A stretch of DNA of 18,564 nucleotides, from assembly GCA_964650405.1 (NCBI GenBank), contig CAZYTO010000090.1, positions 1 to 18,564 of the forward strand, in the 5' to 3' direction. Below, piece by piece: positions 1 through 7,414 of the stretch. The first letter of the stretch is position 1, and each line of letters begins with the position of its first letter. This stretch comes from CAZYTO01 sp964650405. GTDB taxonomy: Bacteria; Acidobacteriota; Thermoanaerobaculia; Gp7-AA8. Both the position numbers and the translations under genes were made by a program. The notes under the pieces were generated by a model. That model had not been told where the DNA came from. It searched no databases and worked only from the letters and a program-made list of their open reading frames with translations.

Positions 1-478
1 CGCCGAGCCTTTCAATCTCCGCCAGGTGCCTTTCGATACCCCGTAACTCGGAGTTGCAGAACGGTCACCAGTAGCCGCGGTAAAAGATCAGCAGCACGCC
101 CTTCGTCCCGGGCGCGGTGAGGAGCTGAGTGAGGGCAACGGGCCGCTTTTCCGTGTCCGGCAGCACGAAGTCCGGCGCCTTTTGTCCCACGGTGGGAGCG
201 CCGGCCGCGGACGGAAGCTGCCGCGAAAAGACGAAAACCAGGAAGCAGAAAATGGCCAGGATCGCGGCACTCAACCCCGTGACGATCGAGGGGACGAGTT
301 TCCGCTGCGCGCGGCGGAGCCCGGTCACGACCAGGAACAGTCCCACCGCAAAGAGCAGGAACGACGCCCAGGGCACGTCCCGCGTGATCGGGAAACGGAC
401 GAAGAGGAGGGGGTAGCTGAGAAACGCGAGGATTGAAACGGCGAGACCGCTCCAGAGCGGCCAGTTCATGCGGCGCAT
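1..478 (-). CDS. membrane-anchored peroxiredoxin-like protein, candidate selenoprotein (partial, runs off left edge)
   Basis: The reading frame starts at the ATG at 478-476 (MRRMNWPLW). A longer in-frame start at 577 would only translate repeat sequence. Three hydrophobic helices occupy about residues 5-27, 32-52 and 62-84. A thioredoxin-fold AhpC/TSA-type domain then begins (APTVGQKAPDFVLPD) and reaches the active-site strand LLIFYRGYW. The next codon is TGA (67-65). The same frame then continues as PFCNSELRGIERHLAEIERL to the window edge without another stop. In this family the motif is RGxWCPxC, so TGA sits exactly at the first, catalytic Cys and gives U-P-F-C. I infer selenocysteine at this site and a thiol or peroxide redox role at the membrane. 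A plain nonsense mutation or a sequencing error is the alternative. The C-terminus lies outside the window. There is no strong Shine-Dalgarno sequence, and the upstream 100 bases are an inverted repeat tract. Confidence 0.8.
38..54 (-). promoter_or_regulatory. candidate bacterial SECIS hairpin
   Basis: Ten bases after the TGA, the minus strand reads ACUCCG-AGUUA-CGGGGU. This folds into a six-pair stem (one U-G wobble) closed by a five-base loop. The loop begins 16-17 bases after the UGA and has G as its second base. As I recall it, the bacterial SECIS model calls for a short stem-loop directly downstream of UGA, a small apical loop with G in its first two bases, and a distance of roughly 16-37 bases, so this hairpin fits at the short end. 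It was identified by eye only and no folding was run. Confidence 0.55.
65..67 (-). other. in-frame TGA, probable selenocysteine codon
   Basis: On the minus strand the codons read TGG TGA CCG TTC TGC (W-U-P-F-C). The TGA replaces the first Cys of the CxxC motif of a peroxiredoxin-like domain, and homologous sequence continues in the same frame on both sides. Sec-for-Cys replacement at a redox CxxC is the classic selenoprotein signature. Confidence 0.75.
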
Positions 479-491
479 GGTACGAGGATAC

Positions 492-580
492 CGTTGTTCG
501 CTGTTCGTTGTTCGTTGTTCGTAGGTCGCTGATCGCTGGTCGTTCCCCACGAACAACGAACAGCGACCAACGAACAACGA
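492..580. repeat. inverted heptamer (GTTCGTT / AACGAAC) tandem repeat tract
   Basis: The left arm (492-521) is built of GTTCGTT-type heptamers and the right arm (about 550-580) of their complement, CGAACAA. The arms can pair into a long imperfect hairpin between the membrane protein gene and the selenoprotein gene. No T-tract follows, so it is not an obvious intrinsic terminator. The same family recurs at 5931-6013. Confidence 0.85.
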
Positions 581-581
581 G

Positions 582-1088
582 TTAACGCCGCGGCGCGTAC
601 TTCGCGATGGTCACGGCGATGGCCAAGCCGATGCAGGTCATGTGGACCGGGACGCCCCACGCCAGCGCGGCGGGCGTGAACGAGTTCGCGACCTTGTAGG
701 TCGAGATGGCGGAGAGCGGCAGGACGACGAGGTTCATGAAGAGGTACACGGCGATGCCGTAAGACGGCCCGACGATCCAGGGATGGGTGAGGAGCGGATC
801 GAGGAAGCGGCTGGCCAGGTAGTAGACGGTCGTGGCGCCGAAGGCGATGGTGAAGTGGCAGAGCAGTCCCAGCAGGGCGATTCCCCATCCTCCGGCCAGG
901 GCCGTCTCCCGCCCGAGCAGACCGGCGGCGATCCCTTTGAGAATGCGCGCCGGCGGCAATCCCGCCTTGAAGTACCAGTACGTGCAGGCGGCGGTGATGT
1001 CGAGCGCTCCGGCCAGCAGTCCCGCACGCACGATCGCGGGCAATGCCTTCGACTGCGGAAGGGCGACGGCAGCAGGAATGGATGTCAT
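582..1088 (-). CDS. conserved four-helix integral membrane protein, function unknown
   Basis: A 168-residue protein (ATG at 1088) with about four hydrophobic segments: around 18-40 (AGLLAGALDITAACTYWYF), 67-95 (GWGIALLGLLCHFTIAFGAT), 107-130 (IVGPSYGIAVYLFMNLVVLP) and 142-163. The pattern of a GIAAGLLG loop, a helix with LCHFTIAFGA, then YYLASR and MNLVVLPLSA suggests a small uncharacterised bacterial membrane family. I cannot assign a function. It lies upstream of the candidate selenoprotein on the same strand, 103 bases apart, and the two could share a transcript. The stop codon directly abuts the inverted heptamer tract. Confidence 0.8.
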   Translation of the reverse strand: MTSIPAAVALPQSKALPAIVRAGLLAGALDITAACTYWYFKAGLPPARILKGIAAGLLGRETALAGGWGIALLGLLCHFTIAFGATTVYYLASRFLDPLLTHPWIVGPSYGIAVYLFMNLVVLPLSAISTYKVANSFTPAALAWGVPVHMTCIGLAIAVTIAKYAPRR

Positions 1089-1200
1089 GGCGCTCTTTGT
1101 AAACCGGATTCCCGCGGGACGAGCCCCCTCCTGGCGGACTGTCGCTGATTCGTTTCTGGCGGCGGCGCAAAGGTTACGGAGGGGAAACGGGTTGGCTTAG

Positions 1201-1304
1201 TCGCTTAGTCGCTTAATCGCTTAATCGCTTATTCGCTTAGTCGCTTAATCGCTTAGTCGCTTAATCGCTTAATCGCTTATTCGCTTATTCGCTTAATCGC
1301 TTAT
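1201..1304. repeat. octamer tandem repeat TCGCTTA(A/G/T), 13 full units
   Basis: Thirteen consecutive 8-base units start at 1201. All keep TCGCTTA, and only the eighth base varies (A, G or T). Partial units flank both ends (GGCTTAG at 1194-1200, TCGCTGTT at 1305). Together with 1089-1200, where I see no gene or clear signal, it fills the 212-base gap between the membrane protein gene and the secreted protein gene. Confidence 0.95.
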
Positions 1305-2152
1305 TCGCTGTTCGCGGATCGCTGTTCGCTGGTCGCCGTCTTCATGGTTTGCTGTTTTGGGATGGGGTTTCGGCGCTCCGCGGCTTGCGGGTCGCGTCTG
1401 CGCCGCCGCGCATCGTCCGTGGTCTTCACATCGCCGACATCGATGCGGGTGGACTCGCCGAGCATGGGGTTGGAGATCCGCAGCCATTTCGGAATGCCCT
1501 CGAGTCGTTCCAGGTCTGCGAGGATGTCGGGGTGGCCGAAAAAGCGGCTGCGGATGAAGTGGAGGAACTGCGGTCGTGCGGCCGGCGCGAGCGGCAGGAG
1601 CTCCGTGGACCAGGCGGCAAGCTCTTTTCCGTTCCACGTGTATCGCCGGATGCCGTCCTTCTCGCTGTGCTGGATCGCCGAAGGCTTCCCGGCGTCGCGG
1701 CGCATCGAGAGCTCATGCTCGGCGAGAGGGATGGCCAGCAGGTTGTCTTTGACGTTCCCCTTGGCCATCGCTTCGCCGAGGACGGCGCGATTTTCCATCT
1801 CCGCCTCGGCACCCGCTACGAGTGCGTACAACGATTCATCGGTGAGCCGGTGGATTGCTCCTTCGATCGAGTAGCGCCGTCGCTTCTTGTAGTCGATGGT
1901 CACGCTGTCCGTGCCATCGGTCCACTGCAGCCAGGTCGTACCGAGGGTGACGTGGAGCGTCTCGGTCACCGGGGCGTGGGACGTCTCCTTCCCCGGTTGG
2001 CCATCCAACGGGACCGTCTGCATGCCTTTGACCGGCACGGTCGTGCGCTCGGTGCGTAACGTCATCTCGACGTTGGCCCGCGCGCGCGGCGCGGCGAGCA
2101 GGACGGTAATTGCGGCGGAGAGGAGAATGGCGGTGGCGGCCGGTTTTCGCAT
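1301..2152 (-). CDS. secreted or periplasmic protein of unknown function
   Basis: I chose the ATG at 2152 (MRKPAATAILLSAAITVL...) because it gives a compact Sec signal peptide with a probable cleavage after APRARA near residue 27. The in-frame ATG at 2185 adds 11 residues and has GGGAG only two bases upstream. The mature part (about 255 residues) is soluble and mixed alpha/beta, with no transmembrane segment and no motif I recognise. It contains ETLHVTLGTTWLQWTDG, which suggests it responds to or stores a value. The last residues (ATSEQRSANSE) are encoded by the intergenic repeat tract, so the natural stop has probably been lost and replaced by one within the repeat. The real domain likely ends near 1430-1440. 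It follows the AAA+ gene by 69 bases on the same strand. Confidence 0.7.
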   Translation of the reverse strand: MRKPAATAILLSAAITVLLAAPRARANVEMTLRTERTTVPVKGMQTVPLDGQPGKETSHAPVTETLHVTLGTTWLQWTDGTDSVTIDYKKRRRYSIEGAIHRLTDESLYALVAGAEAEMENRAVLGEAMAKGNVKDNLLAIPLAEHELSMRRDAGKPSAIQHSEKDGIRRYTWNGKELAAWSTELLPLAPAARPQFLHFIRSRFFGHPDILADLERLEGIPKWLRISNPMLGESTRIDVGDVKTTDDARRRRRDPQAAERRNPIPKQQTMKTATSEQRSANSE

Positions 2153-2197
2153 GCGATTGAGACGGATGATACCTGCTGGAAGCATCGCGCTCCCGGT

Positions 2198-2211
2198 ACC
2201 CCTGTCGGGGT
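2198..2211 (-). other. short hairpin between the AAA+ gene and the secreted protein gene
   Basis: ACCCC-TGTC-GGGGT is a perfect five-pair stem with a four-base loop, 11 bases downstream of the AAA+ stop codon on the minus strand. There is no T-tract, so termination or processing is only a possibility. Confidence 0.3.
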
Positions 2212-2221
2212 CAAGCGACGA

Positions 2222-4579
2222 TCAACCATCCCGGCCGAAGTCGATGCGCAAATCGGCGCCCTGGGCGCGGATGACGAGGCACTGATCGCCGGCGGGGGTC
2301 TGGCGGGACACGATCTTCTCGGCAAGCGGCGCGAGCAGCTTGCGCTCGATGGCGCGCTTGAGCGGCCGGGCGCCGAGGTCGGTGGTGAAGCCGTCGGTCA
2401 GCAGGACGTCGATGGCCTCGTCTTCCCACTCCACGGCCCAGCGCCGGTTGCGCAGGCCGCGCCGCCGCAGGATCTCGCCCAGCTCGCGCTCGAGGATGCC
2501 CCGCATCGTCTCCCGCGAGAGCGGCTGGAAGACGACGATGCGGTCGATGCGGTTGAGAAACTCCTTCCGGAACTGCCGGGCCAGCGCCTGGTGGATCTGC
2601 GCGCTCTGGGCCGGCGCTCCCGCTTCGCCGAAGCCGGCATGCGGCTGGCCTGCCGCGCCCGCATTCGAAGTCATGAGGATGAGCGTGTGGCGGAAGTCGG
2701 CCGTCACGCCGCGCCGGTCGGTGAGGCGGCCGTCGTCGAAGACCTGCAGAAAGAGGTCCCAGATGTTCGGGTGGGCCTTCTCCAGCTCGTCGAGGAGCAC
2801 GACGGAAAAGGGCTGCCGGCGCACGGCATCGACGAGCGAGAGCGTCTGGCCGTCGCTGTCCCCGGTCAGCCGCGCCAGCGAGTCGTGATTCTTCAGCTCA
2901 CTCATGTCGATGCGGATCATCCGTTCGGCGGAGCCGAAGAGATATTCGGCGAGGGCCTTGGCGATCTCCGTCTTGCCCGTGCCGGTGGGGCCGGCGAAGA
3001 GGAAGACGCCGAAGGGCCGCGTGGGATCGCACAGCCCGGCCTTGATCATGGCCACGCGATCCGTCAGCGCCGCGACAGCTTCCGGCTGGCCGAGGACGCG
3101 CGCGGTGAAGTGGCTGCGCAGCGCGGCCAGGTCGAGACCTTCGCGATCGTCGAGGATGCTGTTCGGCAGGCCCGTGAGCTGGGCCAGCGTCACCAGGAGG
3201 TCATCCAGGGTCATGACGACGTCGCCCTCTCCCGCCGCGCGGAGGCGGGCCAGGGTGAGCTCCAGCAGCGTGAGCAGGTTGCCCGGCGCGGCGCGCATGC
3301 CGAGGAACTGCGTGGTCAGTTGCCAGGCCTCGGAGAGGATCGGCTCCGGAAGCATCGGCGACGACTGCTGCCGGACGGCGGCCCACTGCCGCGCCAGCTC
3401 GAGCGTTCCTTCGGCGGATGCCGGCTGCACGCGGACGGTGACCATGGCCGTGGCCACGCGGCGCTTCTGCTCGACGAGACGCTGGTGCGCGCTGGCGGTG
3501 ATCTCCCCGAGGATGGTGATGCGCCCGGCATCGACCTCGGGGAGGATGGTGTCAAGGACGCTGCTGTCGCTGTAGCGATGCTGGCCGGCCTGCTGCAGCT
3601 CGTGAAAGCGCGGCACGATCCACACCACGCGCCGCGGGGCGCGGAGGTTCTTGAACAGCTTCGCCATGCGCTGCTCGAGCTGGCCGAAATACATCTGGCC
3701 GGCCTGCAGCTCGCCGGCGCCGGCTTCGAACACCACCCAGCCCGCGGCGCGCAGCCGCTTCGCCGCGGCCCGGATGATCGTTGTCTTGCCGACCCCTTCC
3801 TCGCCGACGATGAGCACGGAACGGCGCGTTTCTGCGGTGAGCGTCTGCTCGATGAGTTGCGCGGCGTCGCGCAACGCCTCGTGCTCGACGATCGCCGCCG
3901 CCTCGCCGTCCGTCGTGATCGTGCCGACCGAGGCGAGGTAGACGGTGTTCGTCTGCTGCGACTCGAACGCTTCCAGCTCGGCCCGCAACGGCGCGGCGAT
4001 GTCCTTGTCCAGTTCGTCGAGCAGGTCGTCGATGCGGGACAGCGCCCAGACGTCATCGCGGGCCAGGGCTCCATCGAAGGTGACCGGCTCGCCGGCCGTG
4101 GCGCGCCGCCGCGTGGTCTCCCGCACGAACTGGAGAAGGAAGCGGTCCGTCCCGTCCCACCAGTCGTCGTTGATCCGGACGAGAATCCGGCCGAGCAGCG
4201 ACTGCGGCGCCGGGACGAGCCGCTCCAGCGCCTCCAGGGCGAAGTACTTCACCCACGTGGCGGCGAAGGAGTTGATGTGCCGGAGCAGGAAGGGCCCGGC
4301 GTCCGTGCAGTTGCGCTGGGCCAGGGCCAGGATGGCCAGGGAGGCCACGACGCCGTTTTCGCCGAGGGCGAATGTCATCAGCTCGGCCGTCGTGCACGGC
4401 GAGCCGGCCAGCGTGGCCACCGCTTTGGGCAGAGCGCTGCCGGCGAGCAGCTCGCTCGGGTGCGCGACGTCGTCGAACTGGTCGATCCGTTTCGCCAGTT
4501 CGTAGACGGAGGGCGGCCGCGGCTGCTCATCGGCAGTCCTCCGGTCAGGAACAGTCTGTCTTCTTCGAAAAAAGTTCAT
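2222..4579 (-). CDS. ClpA/ClpC-like double AAA+ ATPase with atypical N-terminus
   Basis: A 785-residue Hsp100-type protein (ATG at 4579, GAGAA about 6 bases upstream). Residues about 1-200 are a helical, HEAT-like segment in place of the usual Clp N-domain. Module D1 has Walker A GEEGVGKTT (K265), but the Walker B strand reads VVWIVPRFHEL near 318-328 and lacks the acidic DE pair, so D1 probably binds ATP without hydrolysing it. No ClpB-type middle coiled coil separates D1 and D2. Module D2 is intact: Walker A GPTGTGKTE (K536), Walker B VVLLDELEKAH (D597/E598), sensor LILMTSNAG, arginine finger region FRKEFLNRID and sensor-2 GARPLKR. A loop with AGFG (648-651) sits where ClpA/ClpC carry their ClpP-docking IGL/VGF tripeptide, so a ClpP partnership is possible. 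Inferred role: cytoplasmic protein unfolding, substrate unknown. It is divergent from the gene at 4808. Confidence 0.88.
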   Translation of the reverse strand: MNFFRRRQTVPDRRTADEQPRPPSVYELAKRIDQFDDVAHPSELLAGSALPKAVATLAGSPCTTAELMTFALGENGVVASLAILALAQRNCTDAGPFLLRHINSFAATWVKYFALEALERLVPAPQSLLGRILVRINDDWWDGTDRFLLQFVRETTRRRATAGEPVTFDGALARDDVWALSRIDDLLDELDKDIAAPLRAELEAFESQQTNTVYLASVGTITTDGEAAAIVEHEALRDAAQLIEQTLTAETRRSVLIVGEEGVGKTTIIRAAAKRLRAAGWVVFEAGAGELQAGQMYFGQLEQRMAKLFKNLRAPRRVVWIVPRFHELQQAGQHRYSDSSVLDTILPEVDAGRITILGEITASAHQRLVEQKRRVATAMVTVRVQPASAEGTLELARQWAAVRQQSSPMLPEPILSEAWQLTTQFLGMRAAPGNLLTLLELTLARLRAAGEGDVVMTLDDLLVTLAQLTGLPNSILDDREGLDLAALRSHFTARVLGQPEAVAALTDRVAMIKAGLCDPTRPFGVFLFAGPTGTGKTEIAKALAEYLFGSAERMIRIDMSELKNHDSLARLTGDSDGQTLSLVDAVRRQPFSVVLLDELEKAHPNIWDLFLQVFDDGRLTDRRGVTADFRHTLILMTSNAGAAGQPHAGFGEAGAPAQSAQIHQALARQFRKEFLNRIDRIVVFQPLSRETMRGILERELGEILRRRGLRNRRWAVEWEDEAIDVLLTDGFTTDLGARPLKRAIERKLLAPLAEKIVSRQTPAGDQCLVIRAQGADLRIDFGRDG

Positions 4580-4737
4580 TTCGTTCTCAGTGCGATCGGT
4601 CCGGCGGCAGGCCGGAAGGCATCAGCGCACTGGAACGTCAGGCGCGATCACGACGCGGGGCCGCGGGGCGAAGCGGTGTGGTCGTGTGCGTACTCATAGG
4701 CATGTCTTCTTCAGATGACGAGCGCAGAAGGGTAACG

Positions 4738-4780
4738 GAAAGGCCGGAAGGTTTCAAGGCTGAAAGGCTGGAAGGGGCTC
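4738..4780. repeat. AAGGCTGGAAGG-type repeat tract upstream of the FMN reductase gene
   Basis: Units of GGAAGGCTG/GAAAGGCTG repeat in imperfect tandem. The same family appears in inverted arms at 13739-13775 and 13918-13956. The tract lies in the 228-base divergent interval 4580-4807. I could not identify promoters in the rest of that interval. Confidence 0.7.
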
Positions 4781-4807
4781 TTTTACGAATGACGGATACT
4801 GTTTTCC

Positions 4808-5356
4808 GTGATCCGCATCGTGGCCATCTCCGGAAGTCTTCGCCGGAAGTCGACGAACACCACGCTGCTGCGCGCGGCGAAGGCCGAGGCGCCGCAGGGG
4901 ATGGAAGTCGTCTTCTATGAGGGCCTGGCCTCGCTCCCGCACTTCAATCCCGATGACGACACAGGCCAGGAGCCGGCCCATCCAAACGTGGCGGAGCTGC
5001 GCGCGCTGCTGGCAGCCGCGGACGGGTTCGTGATCTCCAGCCCGGAGTACGCCCACGGCGTGCCCGGCTCGCTGAAGAACGCGCTGGACTGGATCGTGTC
5101 CAGCAACGAGCTCTCCCACAAGCCCATCGTGCTCATCAACGCCTCGGGGACAGGCGGGGAGAAGGTCAACGCCCTCCTCACGGACACGCTGGAGATCATG
5201 GAAGGTGCCGTTCTGCAGGAGGCGTCGATCCTCACGCCGTTCGCGCGGCAGAAGATCGACGCCGAGGGCAACGTCACCGATCCGGAATTCGTGGCCCGGT
5301 TGCGGGCGAGCATGGAGGCACTGGCGCATGCCGTCGGTCAAAGAAAACAAGGGTGA
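4808..5356 (+). CDS. NADPH-dependent FMN reductase family protein
   Basis: A 182-residue flavodoxin-fold protein starting at GTG 4808 (MIRIVAISGSLRRKSTNTTL). The GSLRRKSTN loop near residues 9-17 is the FMN-phosphate-binding turn. SPEYAHGVPGSLKNALDW near 78-95 is the signature of the NADPH-dependent FMN/quinone/chromate reductase family (ChrR/YieF type). The length is typical. Expected activity is NAD(P)H-dependent reduction of FMN, quinones or similar acceptors in the cytoplasm; the physiological substrate cannot be read from sequence. No convincing Shine-Dalgarno precedes the GTG. The end overlaps the next gene by 29 bases, so the two are probably translationally coupled. Confidence 0.9.
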   Translation: MIRIVAISGSLRRKSTNTTLLRAAKAEAPQGMEVVFYEGLASLPHFNPDDDTGQEPAHPNVAELRALLAAADGFVISSPEYAHGVPGSLKNALDWIVSSNELSHKPIVLINASGTGGEKVNALLTDTLEIMEGAVLQEASILTPFARQKIDAEGNVTDPEFVARLRASMEALAHAVGQRKQG

Positions 5357-5921
5357 GCTACCCACGCTGTTTTTCGCCACGCCGCGCGAGCTCGAGACGT
5401 GGCTGGCGAAGAATCACGACAAGTCCCCCGGCGTCTGGCTGCGCTTCGCCAAGAAGGCCTCGTCGCAGACCTCGGTAACCTACGCCGAGGCGCTCGACGC
5501 GGCGCTCTGTTACGGCTGGATCGACGGGCAAAAGGCCAAGGGCGACGCGGAGACGTGGCTGCAGAAGTTCACGCCGCGCTCGAAGCGGAGCATCTGGTCG
5601 AAGATCAACCGCGACAAGGCGAATGCGCTCGTTGCCTCCGGCCGCATGAAGCCGAGCGGCCAGCGCGAGATCGACCGCGCCAAGGCGGACGGGCGGTGGG
5701 ACGCGGCCTACGACGGCCAGCGGACGGCCACCGTCCCCGACGACCTCGCCGCGGCGCTGGCGAAGAACGCCAAGGCCCGCAAGCTTTTCGAGACCCTCAA
5801 CTCCGTGAACCGCTACGCCATCCTCTTCCGCATCGCCAACGCGAAGAAGCCCGAGACGCGCGCCCGGCGCATCGCCCAGTTCGTGGACATGCTGGCGCGC
5901 GGGGAAGTGCTTTATCCGTGA
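5328..5921 (+). CDS. YdeI/OmpD-associated (OmdA) family protein
   Basis: A 197-residue protein. The ATG at 5328 is chosen because GGAGG lies at 5314-5318, nine bases upstream; the frame is open further upstream inside the preceding gene. The N-terminal part has PTLFFATPRELETWLAKNHD and VWLRFAKK. The family signature SVTYAEALDAALCYGWIDGQ and PRSKRSIWSKIN follows, and the C-terminal half (about 130-195, PDDLAAALAKNAKARKLFETL) is the OmdA-type region. The family is cytoplasmic and has been linked to bacteriocin or peptide resistance, but its biochemical role is uncertain. It is in an operon with the overlapping FMN reductase gene. An inverted heptamer tract begins nine bases after the stop. Confidence 0.9.
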   Translation: MPSVKENKGELPTLFFATPRELETWLAKNHDKSPGVWLRFAKKASSQTSVTYAEALDAALCYGWIDGQKAKGDAETWLQKFTPRSKRSIWSKINRDKANALVASGRMKPSGQREIDRAKADGRWDAAYDGQRTATVPDDLAAALAKNAKARKLFETLNSVNRYAILFRIANAKKPETRARRIAQFVDMLARGEVLYP

Positions 5922-5930
5922 TTCGTTGTT

Positions 5931-6013
5931 CGTTGTTCGCTCTCCGTTGTTCGTGACGGTAGTATTCGCGCCGACCAACGAACAACGAACAACGAACAAC
6001 GGACAACGAACAA
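5931..6013. repeat. inverted heptamer (TTCGTTG / CAACGAA) tandem repeat tract abutting the hen1 start
   Basis: The left arm (5931-5953) has GTTCGTT-type units and the right arm (5972-6013) has CGAACAA units. The right arm ends directly at the GTG start of hen1, so the tract occupies the position of its ribosome binding site. It belongs to the same family as 492-580. Confidence 0.85.
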
Positions 6014-7414
6014 GTGCTCCTGACCATCACCACCACCCACCGCCCGGCGACGGACCTCGGCTATCTCCTGCACAAGAATCCGGCGCGGCTGCATACGCTC
6101 GACCTGGCGTTCGGGAAGTGCCATGTCTTCTATCCGCTGGCCGGCGAGGAGCGATGCACGGCCGCGTTGCTGCTCGACATCGACAGCATCGGCCTGGTGC
6201 GGCGCGGCCCGCAGATGTCGCTCGCGCACTACGTGAACGACCGGCCGTACGCGGCGACGTCGTTTCTCAGCGTCGCGCTGGGGCAGGCCTTCCGCACGAC
6301 GCTGGCCGGGCGCTGCAAGGACCGGCCGGAGCTGGTCAGTGTGGCTATGCCGCTCGAGCTCTTCGTGGCCGGCGTTCCGTGCCGCGGCGGCGAGTCCATC
6401 CTGCGCCGCCTCTTCGAGCCCCTCGGCTACGAGGTCGGCGCGGTGCACCTCCCGCTCGACGCGCGGTTCCCCGAGTGGGGCGACAGCCGCTATTTCGACG
6501 TCACGCTGCGCGCCACGATGACCGTGCATGACGCGCTGTCGCACCTCTACGTCCTCATGCCGGTACTCGACGCCGACAAGCACTACTACGTCGGCGAGGA
6601 CGAGATCGACAAACTCCTGCGGCACGGCGAGGGATGGCTGGCCGCGCACCCCGACCGTGAGGCCATCGCCCAGCGTTACCTCCGGCACAAGAAGCGCCTC
6701 GTGCGCGAGGCCGTGCGCCGGCTGACGGAGGAGGAATCGGCCGAAAGCGAGGAGGAGAAGGAAGAACAGCAGGCCACCGAGGAGCAGGCCATCGAACGGA
6801 AGATCAGCCTCAACGAGCGGCGGATCCAGGCCGTGGCCGGCGTCTTGCGCGAGTACGGCGTGCGGGCGGTGATCGACCTCGGCTGCGGCGAAGGCAAGCT
6901 GCTGCGAGACCTGCTGAAGGAGCGGGCTCTCACACGCCTGGCCGGCATGGACGTGTCGTCACGCGCGCTGCTCGTGGCCCAGGAGCGTGCCGAGCGGCTG
7001 CCGGAGTTGCAGCGCAAACGGCTGACGCTCTTCCAGGGATCGCTCATGTACCGCGACGCGCGGCTGGCGGGCTACGATGCCGCCACGGCCGTGGAAGTGA
7101 TCGAGCACCTCGACCGCCCGCGCCTGGCCGCGTTCGAGCGCGTCGTCTTTGGCGAGACCAAGCCCCCGCTGGCGGTGATCACCACGCCAAACGTGGAGTA
7201 CAACGTGCGCTTCGAATCGCTGCCCACCGGCCGCCTGCGCCACCGCGATCACCGCTTCGAGTGGTCGCGCGAAGAGTTCCGCACCTGGGCCGCTGGCGTA
7301 GCCTCGACGTACGGCTACGAATTCGAATGGCGCGCGGTGGGCGATGAAGACGCGGAAGTCGGTCCGCCGACGCAGATGGGAGTGTTTCGAGTGCTGAGTG
7401 CCGAGGAGGCATGA
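6014..7414 (+). CDS. hen1: 3'-terminal RNA ribose 2'-O-methyltransferase Hen1
   Basis: A 466-residue bacterial Hen1, nearly the same length as the Clostridium thermocellum enzyme. The GTG start gives the characteristic N-terminus MLLTITTTHRPATDLGYLLHKNP. Residues 1-235 form the bacteria-specific N-terminal domain, which in studied systems activates the Pnkp ligase. An acidic linker (EEESAESEEEKEEQQ, about 239-253) follows, then the methyltransferase domain with SAM motif VIDLGCGEG (286-294). Likely metal ligands are E361, E364 and H365 (EVIEHL) plus H413 (HRDHRFEW). Hen1 methylates the 2'-OH of the 3' end of cleaved RNA before sealing. The last codons, including the stop, lie in a repeat tract (7389-7433). 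It pairs with pnkp downstream. No Shine-Dalgarno precedes the start because a heptamer tract is there. Confidence 0.97.
   Translation: MLLTITTTHRPATDLGYLLHKNPARLHTLDLAFGKCHVFYPLAGEERCTAALLLDIDSIGLVRRGPQMSLAHYVNDRPYAATSFLSVALGQAFRTTLAGRCKDRPELVSVAMPLELFVAGVPCRGGESILRRLFEPLGYEVGAVHLPLDARFPEWGDSRYFDVTLRATMTVHDALSHLYVLMPVLDADKHYYVGEDEIDKLLRHGEGWLAAHPDREAIAQRYLRHKKRLVREAVRRLTEEESAESEEEKEEQQATEEQAIERKISLNERRIQAVAGVLREYGVRAVIDLGCGEGKLLRDLLKERALTRLAGMDVSSRALLVAQERAERLPELQRKRLTLFQGSLMYRDARLAGYDAATAVEVIEHLDRPRLAAFERVVFGETKPPLAVITTPNVEYNVRFESLPTGRLRHRDHRFEWSREEFRTWAAGVASTYGYEFEWRAVGDEDAEVGPPTQMGVFRVLSAEEA

Noticed and set aside
65..478. Reading the TGA at 65-67 as the ordinary end of the protein
   Set aside because: The protein would end one residue before its active-site Cys position, and conserved sequence continues in-frame after it.
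2591..4699. A 702-codon plus-strand frame opposite the AAA+ gene
   Set aside because: It is an antisense shadow in high-GC DNA. The minus strand carries full AAA+ motifs and the plus frame has none.
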